A stretch of 64,000 bases of DNA from Coprococcus comes ATCC 27758 (GTDB taxonomy: Bacteria > Bacillota > Clostridia > Lachnospirales > Lachnospiraceae). Shown here piece after piece: positions 44,594 to 54,303 of the stretch (the first letter of the stretch is position 1; every line of letters begins with the position of its first letter). A program made the translations under genes and the position numbers. The notes beneath the pieces were generated by a model, which was not told where the DNA came from, made no database searches, and saw only the letters and a program-made list of their open reading frames with translations. Location: positions 62,001 to 126,000 of the forward strand of contig NZ_CP102277.1 in assembly GCF_025149785.1 (NCBI RefSeq). Reading direction: 5' to 3'.

Positions 44594-46573
44594 CTAATCC
44601 ATCAACTGCAATTCGTACAATTTCTTATACAACCCATCCTTCGCCAGCAGCTCCTGGTGGGTTCCGGATTCTTTTATTTCCCCGTGATGCATCACAATAA
44701 TTTTATCTGCATGCTGGATCGTAGAAAGCCGGTGCGCGACCATGATCGTAGTTCTTCCATCCATCAGTCGTGCAAGTGCCTGTGTGATCAGTGTTTCGGT
44801 TTCTGTATCGATGTTGGCAGTTGCTTCATCGAGAACAAGGATCTTCGGATCATAAGCAAGTGTCCGTGCGAAGGACAAAAGCTGGCGCTGCCCGGCAGAT
44901 AGAGTACTACCGCGCTCTGTGACCGGCTCATCATATCCGTGTGGCAGTTTCTGAATAAATGGATCTGCATTTACAATTTCGGCAGCCCGTCTGACATCGT
45001 CCGGTGAGATTGCTTCATTATTCAGCGAGATATTACTTTTGATGTCTCCGGTGAAGATGAAGACATCCTGCTGAACCTGACCAATCGCACCGCGGAGTAC
45101 ATCCAGATCAATTTCATGAATATCAATCCCATCAATCAGGATCTGTCCCTTCTGAATATCAAAATATCTTCCGATCAGATTTAAAATTGTAGATTTTCCT
45201 GCTCCGGTAGCACCGACAAAAGCAGCCTTTTCACCCGGATGGATTACAAAACTTACATCTTTTAAAATATAATTTTCCTCTTCGTAGGCAAACCAGACAT
45301 GGCGGAATTCAATTTCACCAAGAATATTGACCGGAGCCGGATCGGTCGGAGATACGATTTCTGGTTTTACATCAAGAACACTGAAAATCTTTTCTGCGGA
45401 AGCAATGGAAGACTGCAGGGTTCCAAGCTGTTCGGAAAGCTCCTGGATTGGCTCAAAAAAGGAGCTGATGTAGGTAATAAACACGAACAGGGTTCCGAGA
45501 GAAAGACTTCCATTTAACACAGAAAGGCTTCCGGTACGGATAACAAGGATCATGGCAATAACCGAAACCAGATAGATTGAAGGCCGGAAGATCGCAAAAG
45601 TCATGATCTCGCGGAAATTGGCACGGTACAGTTCCATAGATTTGCCTTCAAATTCACTGTATTTCTCTTTTTCGCGTGCAAAGATCTGGATCAGCTTCAT
45701 ACCGGAAATATGTTCGGACAGGAAGGTGTTCAGCTCTGTGATTTTATTTCTTGTGATCTGGTAAGCTTTTCTGGAGAGATGCCGGAAAACAAAAGTCAGG
45801 ATTGCAACCAGAGGTAAAAGCAGGAAGGATATACCTGCCATTTTCACATTAATTGAGAGCATGACAACAGCGTAACCAATAATCTTAACAACGTTTTTAA
45901 AAAGTTTCACAAGAATGGTGGAAAACAGTTCGTTGACTGCTTCAGTATCGTTAGATACACGTGTTACGAGCTTGCCAACCGGTGTTGTATTGAAAAAAGA
46001 AAGTGACAGGCTGTGTATATGTGTAAATGTTTCTTCACGCAGTTTGTACACGATCTGCTGCCCCATCTTCTGTAAAAGCCAGGTGTCGGCAAGGTTCAGG
46101 AAAAATCCGCTAAAAAGCAGCAGAAGAAACAGGATTCCGGCTTTTAAGATCCCCTTAAAATCATTTTGTCTTAAAACCTTCAGATCATTGGAAGTAAGCT
46201 TCTGTGCACCTTCTCTGACATAATTTTTTAAAACAGATGTATCGGCATTTTGTAGTGCAGTACATTCAGCGCGGGTGAGATTTTCTGCCATGTAATAGTG
46301 ATCCTTCCAGAGAAAAATCTGATAAAAGGAAGCAGAATCCGCCTTAGATACTGCCTGGTCGCGCGACAGTACAAGACCGTTCCAGTTTACAGCGTCCGAA
46401 GCAGAAACGTCGGCTTCTACATACGGATGATAATAACCGTTGATATACTGGTCGATTGCATTTCCGACGATAATCGGGCGGTAAAGTTCCACAGCAATGA
46501 TAAAGAGAACCAGGACAGTTGCCAGGGTCATTACCCATTTATGCGGTTTTAGATAACTTAAAAGTCGTTTCAT
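44594..46573 (-). CDS. ABC exporter half with catalytic site (LmrD/BmrD-like)
   Basis: 659 aa half-transporter: six membrane segments then an ATPase. Walker A GATGAGKST, signature LSAGQRQLLSFA, Walker B KILVLDEATANIDTETE with the catalytic Glu, and His in MVAHRLSTI. A polar insert of about 90 residues between the first two membrane segments is unusual. The start overlaps the end of the partner gene by 4 bases. Together they should form a heterodimeric drug, peptide or lipid exporter. Confidence 0.9.
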   Translation of the reverse strand: MKRLLSYLKPHKWVMTLATVLVLFIIAVELYRPIIVGNAIDQYINGYYHPYVEADVSASDAVNWNGLVLSRDQAVSKADSASFYQIFLWKDHYYMAENLTRAECTALQNADTSVLKNYVREGAQKLTSNDLKVLRQNDFKGILKAGILFLLLLFSGFFLNLADTWLLQKMGQQIVYKLREETFTHIHSLSLSFFNTTPVGKLVTRVSNDTEAVNELFSTILVKLFKNVVKIIGYAVVMLSINVKMAGISFLLLPLVAILTFVFRHLSRKAYQITRNKITELNTFLSEHISGMKLIQIFAREKEKYSEFEGKSMELYRANFREIMTFAIFRPSIYLVSVIAMILVIRTGSLSVLNGSLSLGTLFVFITYISSFFEPIQELSEQLGTLQSSIASAEKIFSVLDVKPEIVSPTDPAPVNILGEIEFRHVWFAYEEENYILKDVSFVIHPGEKAAFVGATGAGKSTILNLIGRYFDIQKGQILIDGIDIHEIDLDVLRGAIGQVQQDVFIFTGDIKSNISLNNEAISPDDVRRAAEIVNADPFIQKLPHGYDEPVTERGSTLSAGQRQLLSFARTLAYDPKILVLDEATANIDTETETLITQALARLMDGRTTIMVAHRLSTIQHADKIIVMHHGEIKESGTHQELLAKDGLYKKLYELQLMD

Positions 46574-48333
46574 CTTATGGCTACCTCCTGTTCTCCAATG
46601 GAAGCTTCCAACTGTTGCTTTTCAAACATATCTTTATAAATACCATTTTTCTGAATCAGTTCGGTGTGTGTTCCAAGCTCTTTCATTTCCCCATTTTCAA
46701 GTACCATGATCAAATCGGCATGCTGTACCGTGGAAATTCGGTGTGCAATCAGGATTGTTGTTTTTCCTTTACGATCGTCCCTGAGATTATGTAGGATATG
46801 TTCTTCTGTATCGGTGTCGACAGCGGAAAGGGAGTCATCAAGGATCAGGATCGGTGCATTTTTTATCAGGGCGCGGGCGATGGAGCTGCGCTGTTTCTGA
46901 CCGCCGGAAAGCGTAACGCCACGTTCGCCGACGATCGTATCATAGTTGTCCGGAAAATTTGCAATATTATCGTGAATGCAGGCTGATTTTGCTGCGGCGA
47001 TAATACGGCTCATATCCTGTGATTTTGTACCGAATGCAATATTTGCTTTCAGAGTATCGGAAAAAAGAAAATTATCCTGTGGTACATAAGCAATATTCTC
47101 ACGCAGAGTTTTCAGCGGAATTGTGTTGATATCATGGCCATCCAGATAAATCATGCCTGGCTCGGTGTTGTAAAGCCGGAGCAGGAGATTGACCAGAGTG
47201 GACTTTCCGTTGCCGGTGCGCCCGATGATGGCAAGGGTTGTCCCGGATGGGATGTCCAGATTGATATCATGCAGTACCGGAGAAGTATTTCCAAGGTGCG
47301 TAAAGGTCAGGTGATCAAAACGGATATCCCCGTGCAGGGTATCTAAAGTTGTGACAGAAGCAGTATCTTTTACATTTGTCTGTGCTTCCAGGATTTCCTG
47401 TACACGGCGGATGGATGCAGTTCCCTGGGAAAACATGACGGCAGCTTCGGAACAGGCGAGCATCGGCCATACCAGCATATTGACATACTGATTGAAAGCT
47501 ACGAAGCGTCCGAGTGTAATCTGTCCGATCAGGGCGAGGTATCCCCCATAAAGGAGTGAGGCAAGACTGGAAAATCCGATGATCACATCCAGAAGCGGGA
47601 TCAGGATGGCTTCCAGCTTTGCGATGCGCATACTTTTATCCATGGTATCCTGGTTCTTTTTGGAAAAAGAAAGGATTTCTGCCTGCTTGCGAACAAAGGC
47701 CTTGATCACACGGATCCCGGAGAAGCTTTCCTGTACAAAGTCGGCAAGATTGGAAACACTGTCCTGACGTTCGGTGTAGAGGTCATCCAGTACCTTTCCG
47801 TAATGCATATAGCCGAGGCAGATGATGACCATCGGGATCAGTGCCAGAAGGGTCAGTTTTATATTGACATAATACATCATCTGGCAGACGACCAGGAGCG
47901 TCATGACTACGGAATCAAAGATGCAGATGACAGCAGGGCCAAGTGCCATGCGGACCGCATTTAAGTCACTGGTAAACCGGGTCATCAGATCACCTGTTTT
48001 GTGGCTGTTGTAGTATTCCACATCCATAGTTTCCAGATGGGAAAACATTTCATTACGCAGTTCACGCTCGATAATACGTGCGGTTCCAAAAAGAAAATAA
48101 CGCCACAAAAAACGGCCGACTGCAAGCAGAAGACCAATCAGAAAGATCCCAAGAAGACAGGTACGAATGGAACTCCAGGTAATGCTGCGCGCGGTAAGAC
48201 CATCGGTAATGATACCGGTCAGTTTTGGAATAAATACACTTGCCGCATCTACAGCAAAAAGAGTAAGGATTCCGGCAATATAGCGATATTTGTATCGCCT
48301 GACATATTGCATGATAAAGGGCAGTGGTTTCAT
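46570..48333 (-). CDS. ABC exporter half with degenerate site (LmrC/BmrC-like)
   Basis: 587 aa half-transporter. Walker A GRTGNGKST and signature LSGGQKQRSSIA are complete, but Walker B reads ILILDDSLSAVDTDTE, with Asp in place of the catalytic Glu. Such a degenerate site is characteristic of one half of heterodimeric exporters (BmrC, TM287). The start at 48333 follows GGAGGCATTGAT; a longer frame to 48546 overlaps the divergent MATE gene. First gene of the exporter operon. Confidence 0.9.
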   Translation of the reverse strand: MKPLPFIMQYVRRYKYRYIAGILTLFAVDAASVFIPKLTGIITDGLTARSITWSSIRTCLLGIFLIGLLLAVGRFLWRYFLFGTARIIERELRNEMFSHLETMDVEYYNSHKTGDLMTRFTSDLNAVRMALGPAVICIFDSVVMTLLVVCQMMYYVNIKLTLLALIPMVIICLGYMHYGKVLDDLYTERQDSVSNLADFVQESFSGIRVIKAFVRKQAEILSFSKKNQDTMDKSMRIAKLEAILIPLLDVIIGFSSLASLLYGGYLALIGQITLGRFVAFNQYVNMLVWPMLACSEAAVMFSQGTASIRRVQEILEAQTNVKDTASVTTLDTLHGDIRFDHLTFTHLGNTSPVLHDINLDIPSGTTLAIIGRTGNGKSTLVNLLLRLYNTEPGMIYLDGHDINTIPLKTLRENIAYVPQDNFLFSDTLKANIAFGTKSQDMSRIIAAAKSACIHDNIANFPDNYDTIVGERGVTLSGGQKQRSSIARALIKNAPILILDDSLSAVDTDTEEHILHNLRDDRKGKTTILIAHRISTVQHADLIMVLENGEMKELGTHTELIQKNGIYKDMFEKQQLEASIGEQEVAIR

Positions 48334-48536
48334 ATCAATGCCTCCTGAAAATGATAATTTTTTTCTATATAAACTATTATAGAGGATAGAATCTGGGGTG
48401 TCAAAGATTCCGTCAAATAAACGGGAAATACTTTGTGAAACAGGGGAAATTTCGTGAAAACGACAATTGCAATTTAAGATACATTTTTCTATAATGACGA
48501 AAGGTAAAATGTTAATAAGATAAACAGAGGGAATAT

Positions 48537-49901
48537 ATGAAAACATTACAGAAAGATTTGACGACCGGGAATCCGGGAAAAATTATTTTTAATTTCACAC
48601 TGCCGATCTTCATTGGAAATGTATTTCAGCAGTTCTACAGTATGGCAGATACGATTATCGTAGGAAAGTTCGTGGGAACCAAAGCACTTGCGGCTGTTGG
48701 AAGTACGGGAACGATCATGTTTCTGATCAATGGATTTATACTGGGAATGACGGCAGGATTTACCGTACTTACGGCACAGAAATTTGGCGCGGGTGATATG
48801 AAAGCAATGCGCAAGACTGTAGGAAATGCCGCGATTCTGGCGATTATTATGTCTCTTATTATGACTGTGCTCGGAATGATGGCAATGAAACCGCTTCTTG
48901 GGATTATGAAGACACCGGATGATATTTTCAAGGATGCCTATGCGTATATTATGGTAATCTGTGGTGGAATTGCGGCGCAGATGCTATATAACTTTTTATC
49001 CAGTGTCTTGCGGGCACTTGGTAACAGCAAGGTTCCGTTATATTTCCTGATTCTTGCGGCGTTGCTCAACATTGTGCTGGATATGGTATTTATCATTGCG
49101 TTTCACATGGGCGCAGCCGGTGCGGCATGGGCGACCGTGATTTCGCAGGGGATTTCGGGAATCCTGTGTCTGGTATATATTGTGAAGGCGGTTCCGATCC
49201 TGCATTTACATAAGGAGGACTGGCGTCCGAGCGGACATCTGCTGAAGATCCAGCTTGCAGTCGGAATCCCGATGGCTCTTCAATATTCGATCACAGCGAT
49301 CGGAACCATGATGGTACAGACTGCCCTGAATCTGCTTGGCTCCACACAGGTAGCAGCATTTACCGCAGCGAATAAGATCGAGCAGATCGTGACGCAGGCA
49401 TATGTTGCGATGGGAACCACGATGGCAACCTATTGCGCACAGAATATTGGAGCAGGTAAGATCAAAAGGATCCGTCAGGGATTTAGGTCAATTACGATCA
49501 TGGGAAGTATCTATTCAGTCGTAGTTGCGGCGATCATTATGACGGTTGGGAAATATATGACGTATCTGTTCCTGTCTGGGGATCTGACAGAAATTATGCA
49601 TTCCGTGGATATTTACCTGAAATGCGTCGGTACTTTCTTTATTCCGCTTACCGTTGTAAATGTTTACCGGAATGGAATCCAGGGAATGGGATATGGACTG
49701 CTCCCGATGATGGCTGGTGTGGCTGAGTTGGTTGGCAGGGGCGTTGTTGCCATGATCGCGGCAGGGCAGAAGAGTTACTTTGGAGTATGCATGGCAAGTC
49801 CGGCGGCATGGATCCTGGCAAGTGCGTTGCTGATCGTGATGTATTATTATGTGATCCATCAGAATGAGAAGCGGTTTGCGAAGTATGCGGATGAGGAATA
49901 G
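48537..49901 (+). CDS. MATE family efflux transporter
   Basis: 454 aa with 12 membrane segments in two similar halves. Family features: FNFTLPIFIGNVFQQFYSMAD, ALAAVGSTGTIMFLINGF and GIPMALQYSITAIGTMMVQ. It exports drugs or metabolites by Na+ or H+ exchange; the substrate is unknown. The ATG at 48537 follows AGAGGGAATAT. It is divergent from the ABC exporter genes. Confidence 0.93.
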   Translation: MKTLQKDLTTGNPGKIIFNFTLPIFIGNVFQQFYSMADTIIVGKFVGTKALAAVGSTGTIMFLINGFILGMTAGFTVLTAQKFGAGDMKAMRKTVGNAAILAIIMSLIMTVLGMMAMKPLLGIMKTPDDIFKDAYAYIMVICGGIAAQMLYNFLSSVLRALGNSKVPLYFLILAALLNIVLDMVFIIAFHMGAAGAAWATVISQGISGILCLVYIVKAVPILHLHKEDWRPSGHLLKIQLAVGIPMALQYSITAIGTMMVQTALNLLGSTQVAAFTAANKIEQIVTQAYVAMGTTMATYCAQNIGAGKIKRIRQGFRSITIMGSIYSVVVAAIIMTVGKYMTYLFLSGDLTEIMHSVDIYLKCVGTFFIPLTVVNVYRNGIQGMGYGLLPMMAGVAELVGRGVVAMIAAGQKSYFGVCMASPAAWILASALLIVMYYYVIHQNEKRFAKYADEE

Positions 49902-49934
49902 AAAAGTTTTCTTTATAAAGCAAACGGAATGAAT

Positions 49935-49987
49935 AACAGCTCCGGCGAATATACTTTTTAGTAAAGTGGTTCGCCAGGAGCTGTTTT
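49935..49987 (+). terminator. Hairpin that hides the spmB ribosome binding site
   Basis: Arms AACAGCTCCGGCGAA (49935-49949) and TTCGCCAGGAGCTGTT (49970-49985), pairing except for one bulged A, followed by T. It looks like the terminator of the MATE gene, yet AGGAG in the right arm is the only ribosome binding site for spmB, whose ATG begins at 49989. Confidence 0.75.
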
Positions 49988-49988
49988 T

Positions 49989-50513
49989 ATGCGCCTTTTT
50001 TTATACATATCTGACTTTATAGTCCCTTTTATGATTTTGTCCATTCTTATATATGGAATTTTTGCAGGAGTGAATGTATATGATACTTTTATTCAGGGAG
50101 CAAAGCGTGGATTTTGGACGGTCGTGCGGCTGATGCCGACGTTGATCGGATTGATGGCGGCAGTGGGGATTTTGCGTGCATCGGGTTTTCTGGAATTTAT
50201 ATCGGAAATAATTGGAAATGTGACGGAGCAGATTGGATTTCCGGGGGCATTGGTTCCGCTTACGATTGTGAAAATGTTTTCGTCCTCTGCCGCAACGGGA
50301 TTATTGCTTGATATCTATAAGGAATTTGGAACGGATTCGAGAAACGGAATGATCGCTTCAATTTCGATGGCGTGTACGGAAACGATTTTCTATACGATGT
50401 CTGTGTATTTTATGTCAGCAAAGGTGAAAAAAACCAGGTATACTCTTGCCGGAGCACTTATTGCAACATTTGCAGGGCTTGCAGCGAGTGTGTGGCTGGC
50501 GGCACTTGTATAA
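49989..50513 (+). CDS. spmB: Spore maturation protein B
   Basis: 174 aa membrane protein, partner of SpmA in spore core dehydration. Seen: FAGVNVYDTFIQGAKRGF, MPTLIGLMAAVGILRASG, PLTIVKMFSSSAATG and the C-terminal gate segment. The AGGAG at 49977-49981 lies in the right arm of a hairpin. It is usually adjacent to spmA; here eight genes lie between them. Confidence 0.9.
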   Translation: MRLFLYISDFIVPFMILSILIYGIFAGVNVYDTFIQGAKRGFWTVVRLMPTLIGLMAAVGILRASGFLEFISEIIGNVTEQIGFPGALVPLTIVKMFSSSAATGLLLDIYKEFGTDSRNGMIASISMACTETIFYTMSVYFMSAKVKKTRYTLAGALIATFAGLAASVWLAALV

Positions 50514-50620
50514 ATAAAAGTTGTATATAAAAATTATCGAATGTTGTATTCAGATTTTTTTGAAAAATGTATATATCGCACAATAAAAATGACTACAATT
50601 AACAAAAAATGTGCAAAATC

Positions 50621-50649
50621 TTGACAAAGAATGGAGAGAAACATAGAAT
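50621..50649 (+). promoter_or_regulatory. Promoter of the GH127 gene
   Basis: TTGACA at 50621-50626 and TAGAAT at 50644-50649, spaced 17 bases, about 50 bases before the start codon. Confidence 0.7.
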
Positions 50650-50699
50650 ATAGTCTATAGATGGTTCGAATCCAATTTTTATACGAAAAGGAGCAAAAC

Positions 50700-52943
50700 A
50701 TGAACGCAGCAGAAATTATTAAAAAAGATTTGGATGCAATTTATATTGGGAATCTGAGCACAGTAGATGACGATCTTACACTCCCGGAGAATGGAAAATA
50801 CGGTGCTCAATTTACCTGGGAGACAGGGGAAGAAAGATTTATTGACAATACAGGAAAGGTACATCGTCCGCTGCATGGTATGGGAAACCGTAAAGTTACA
50901 CTGACGGTTACCGCAACATATGAAGGATGTAGTGAGTCAAGAGAATATGTGGCGACCGTATTGCAGGAAGCAAAAGAAAATATCGTAAAAGAAGTACGTA
51001 AAGTCGTCCTTAATGCACTGGTCGGTGAAGAAGCACATCTTCCGTCTGTTGTGATCGTATATACAGAAGATGGACGCCGCATGACAATGCCGGTGAAATG
51101 GAATACATATGAGCCGGCAAAAGAAGAAAAAGTGGTTGCAGTTGCAGGTGTGATCGATGGAACAGAAAAGGAAGCATCTGCAGAGATCCATTATAAAAAG
51201 GAAATAGTACCAGTAAAAGGACCGAAGAAAAAAGTGGGTTATTTTCCACTTGGACAGGTTCGGTTGAAAGAAGGAACTCTTTATTATAAATACCAGAAGC
51301 TGATGGAAGAATATCTTCTTGGAATTGACGATGACCAGATGCTTTATAATTTCCGCAAAGCGACCGGACTGGATACAAAAGGGGCACCTCCGATGACCGG
51401 TTGGGATGAGGAAAGCTGTAAACTGAAAGGGCACACGACAGGACATTATCTGTCGGGTATTGCACTTGCATTTGCAGCAACCGGCAATCTAAAATTTTTA
51501 GATAAAGTCAATTACATGGTAGCAGAGCTGAAAAAGTGCCAGGATGCATTTGCGGCAACCGGCAAATATCACAGAGGATTTTTAAGTGCATACTCAGAGG
51601 AACAGTTCGATCTTCTGGAAGTATATACCAAGTATCCGGAAATCTGGGCTCCGTATTATACTTTGGATAAGATTATGTCTGGATTATATGATTGTCATGT
51701 ACTTGCCGGAAATGAGACGGCAAAAGAGATCTTGGACTTGATGGGAGACTGGGTATATGACAGACTTTCCCGTCTGCCAAAAGAAACACTGGATAAAATG
51801 TGGGCAATGTATATTGCAGGTGAGTTTGGTGGTATGCTTGGAACAATGGTAAAAGTCTATGAGCTGACCGGAAAAGAAAATCATCTGAAGGCTGCAAAAC
51901 TTTTTGAAAATGAAAAGTTATTCTATCCGATGGAAGAAGAATGCGATACATTGGAGGATATGCATGCAAACCAGCATATTCCGCAGATTATCGGTGCAAT
52001 GGATCTGTATCGGGCAACTGGTGATGAGATTTATTGGGAAATCGGAAAGAATTTCTGGAATATCGTGACTGGTGGACATACATATTGTATCGGTGGGGTT
52101 GGTGAGACTGAGATGTTCCATCGTGCAAATACAACGTGTTCTTATCTTACGGATAAGGCTGCTGAAAGCTGTGCAAGTTATAATATGCTGCGCCTGACCA
52201 GTCAGTTATTTGAATATACGCGAAGCGGCAATCTGATGGATTATTATGATAATACGCTGAGAAATCATATCCTGACATCAAGTAGTCATAAATGTGATGG
52301 TGGAACGACTTATTTTCTTCCACTTGGTCCGGGTGGCAGAAAAGAATTCTTCCTTTCAGAGAATTCCTGCTGTCATGGAACCGGTATGGAGAGCAGATTC
52401 CGTTATATGGAAAATATTTATGCGCAGGATGAAGATGCGCTTTACATTAACCTTCTTGTAGATTCCGTGCTGACGGACGAAAATGGAAAAACGATGATTG
52501 AACTTCAGAGTGTGGATGAAGAAGGTGTAATGGAAATCCGTTGCCAAAAGGATCAGAAAAAAGTTCTTAAAATCCATATTCCGGCATGGGGGCAGAAGGA
52601 TTTTAACGTGTCTGTAAATGGAAAAGTTCTTGCAAATACAGCACTTCATGATGGATATCTGGTAATTGATGCAGATCCGAAAGCCGGAGATGTGATCCGA
52701 CTGGAACTTCCGATGGAATTCCGTGTGTTGGATAACAAGTCTGATGCGGCATTTGTCAATCTTGCATATGGGCCATATATTCTTGCGGCACTTTCAGAGG
52801 AAAAAGAATTCCTTACAGCACCGGCAGTAGAAGAAATTCATAGGGTTGATGGAAAATTACAGTTTGAAGCGAATGGAATGAAGATGATCCCTCTTCCAAA
52901 AGTAGATATGGAAGCTTATCATGTATATTTTCATAAAGAATAA
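50700..52943 (+). CDS. GH127 beta-L-arabinofuranosidase with Ig-like N-terminus
   Basis: 747 aa glycoside hydrolase of the DUF1680/GH127 type, cytoplasmic (no signal peptide). The N-terminal 175 residues look like two bacterial Ig-like domains (PENGKYGAQFTWETG, LPSVVIVYTEDGRRMTMPVKW). The catalytic domain holds the Zn/Cys nucleophile set known from HypBA1: ESC in KAAESCASYNML and the pair CC in SENSCCHGTGME. Expected to release L-arabinose from plant glycans. The ATG at 50700 follows AAAAGGAGCAAAAC. Confidence 0.87.
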   Translation: MNAAEIIKKDLDAIYIGNLSTVDDDLTLPENGKYGAQFTWETGEERFIDNTGKVHRPLHGMGNRKVTLTVTATYEGCSESREYVATVLQEAKENIVKEVRKVVLNALVGEEAHLPSVVIVYTEDGRRMTMPVKWNTYEPAKEEKVVAVAGVIDGTEKEASAEIHYKKEIVPVKGPKKKVGYFPLGQVRLKEGTLYYKYQKLMEEYLLGIDDDQMLYNFRKATGLDTKGAPPMTGWDEESCKLKGHTTGHYLSGIALAFAATGNLKFLDKVNYMVAELKKCQDAFAATGKYHRGFLSAYSEEQFDLLEVYTKYPEIWAPYYTLDKIMSGLYDCHVLAGNETAKEILDLMGDWVYDRLSRLPKETLDKMWAMYIAGEFGGMLGTMVKVYELTGKENHLKAAKLFENEKLFYPMEEECDTLEDMHANQHIPQIIGAMDLYRATGDEIYWEIGKNFWNIVTGGHTYCIGGVGETEMFHRANTTCSYLTDKAAESCASYNMLRLTSQLFEYTRSGNLMDYYDNTLRNHILTSSSHKCDGGTTYFLPLGPGGRKEFFLSENSCCHGTGMESRFRYMENIYAQDEDALYINLLVDSVLTDENGKTMIELQSVDEEGVMEIRCQKDQKKVLKIHIPAWGQKDFNVSVNGKVLANTALHDGYLVIDADPKAGDVIRLELPMEFRVLDNKSDAAFVNLAYGPYILAALSEEKEFLTAPAVEEIHRVDGKLQFEANGMKMIPLPKVDMEAYHVYFHKE

Positions 52944-52954
52944 AAATAAGAAAT

Positions 52955-53000
52955 AAAAAGCAGGAGTGTGCAGTTAAAAAATGTACACTCCTACTTTTTA
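52955..53000 (+). terminator. Terminator after the GH127 gene
   Basis: Stem AAAAAGCAGGAGTGT / ACACTCCTACTTTTT (52955-52969 and 52985-52999) with one mismatch. Confidence 0.85.
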
Positions 53001-53055
53001 GTCATATCAGTTATATCATACTTTTGCGAAGATAAGAGATTTAAATAAAATCTTC

Positions 53056-53084
53056 TTGACGGATTCTGCAAAACAGTGGATAAT
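53056..53084 (+). promoter_or_regulatory. Promoter of the EIIC-like gene
   Basis: TTGACG at 53056-53061 and GATAAT at 53079-53084, spaced 17 bases. Confidence 0.6.
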
Positions 53085-53155
53085 ATTGCACAGTAATCAC
53101 ATGTGACAAGACAGTAGATTATACACTAAAAGAATGACAGGAGCAGGAGAAAGTT

Positions 53156-54208
53156 ATGAAAGAGTTTCTAAGAAAGAAAAATATTATCTTTTCAGCGAAG
53201 CGATACGGAATCGATGCGCTTGGTGCAATGGCGCAGGGACTGTTTGCATCGCTTCTGATCGGTACGATCATCAGCACACTCGGAGAACAGCTTGGTATAG
53301 GAATCCTTGTAACAGTAGGCGGTTATGCGAAAGGAGCAACCGGAGCTGCGATGGCAATCTCGATCGGAGTAGCACTTCAGTGTCCGCCACTTGTATTGTT
53401 TTCACTGGCGGCAGTCGGAATGGCAGCAAATGAACTTGGGGGTGCCGGAGGACCTCTTGCGGTTTTGGTCGTTACGATTTTTGCAGCAGAATTTGGAAAA
53501 CTGGTTTCAAAAGAAACAAAAATAGATATTATTGTGACACCTTTTGTGACGATCTGTGTGGGGGTTCTGCTTTCACTGGGATGTGCACCGGCGATCGGAG
53601 CAGCGGCAAGTACCGTAGGAACTGCGATCATGTGGGCGACTGAATTACAGCCATTTTTCATGGGAATTATCGTATCTGTGATTGTTGGTATTGCGCTGAC
53701 ACTTCCAATCAGCAGTGCAGCGATCTGTGCGGCACTTTCACTTACCGGGCTTGCAGGAGGTGCTGCTGTAGCCGGCTGCTGTGCACAGATGGTTGGTTTT
53801 GCGGTTATGAGTTTTAAGGAAAATAAATGGGGTGGTCTTTTTGCACAGGGAATAGGAACCTCGATGCTCCAGATGGGAAACATTGTGAGAAACCCGAGAA
53901 TCTGGCTTCCGCCGACACTGGCATCCGCAATTACCGGTCCGGTCGCAACCTGTATCTTTCATTTGAAGATGAACGGTGCGGCAGTGGCATCCGGAATGGG
54001 AACCTGCGGACTGGTCGGACAGATTGGTGTGTACACTGGCTGGGTAAATGATATTGCAGAAGGAACCAAAGCTGCGATCACCGGAATGGACTGGGCAGGT
54101 CTGGTGCTGATCTGTTTTATTCTTCCGGCAGTGCTTTCCTGGGCGATTGCGATTCCGATGAGAAAATGTGGCTGGATCAAGGAAAATGATCTGAAACTGG
54201 ATCTGTAG
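53156..54208 (+). CDS. PTS EIIC-like permease (PTS_EIIC_2 family)
   Basis: 350 aa with about nine or ten membrane segments, Gly/Ala rich (GGYAKGATGAAMAISIGVAL, ELGGAGGPLAVLV, LPISSAAICAALSLTGLAGG). It belongs to the PTS_EIIC_2 group of membrane proteins. No EIIA or EIIB gene is adjacent, so the substrate and even phosphotransfer are uncertain. The ATG at 53156 follows ACAGGAGCAGGAGAAAGTT. Confidence 0.8.
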   Translation: MKEFLRKKNIIFSAKRYGIDALGAMAQGLFASLLIGTIISTLGEQLGIGILVTVGGYAKGATGAAMAISIGVALQCPPLVLFSLAAVGMAANELGGAGGPLAVLVVTIFAAEFGKLVSKETKIDIIVTPFVTICVGVLLSLGCAPAIGAAASTVGTAIMWATELQPFFMGIIVSVIVGIALTLPISSAAICAALSLTGLAGGAAVAGCCAQMVGFAVMSFKENKWGGLFAQGIGTSMLQMGNIVRNPRIWLPPTLASAITGPVATCIFHLKMNGAAVASGMGTCGLVGQIGVYTGWVNDIAEGTKAAITGMDWAGLVLICFILPAVLSWAIAIPMRKCGWIKENDLKLDL

Positions 54209-54244
54209 ATTCAAGTGTAAATTATATAAAATGTGTTTGATGGG

Positions 54245-54290
54245 CTATCCTGTGGGAATGTTTCGGATTCTCACAGGATAGTTTTATTTT
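54245..54290. terminator. Terminator between the EIIC-like and DUF885 genes
   Basis: Ten-base stem CTATCCTGTG / CACAGGATAG at 54245-54254 and 54272-54281, followed by TTTTATTTT. Confidence 0.85.
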
Positions 54291-54303
54291 GTGTGAAATA
54301 GGA

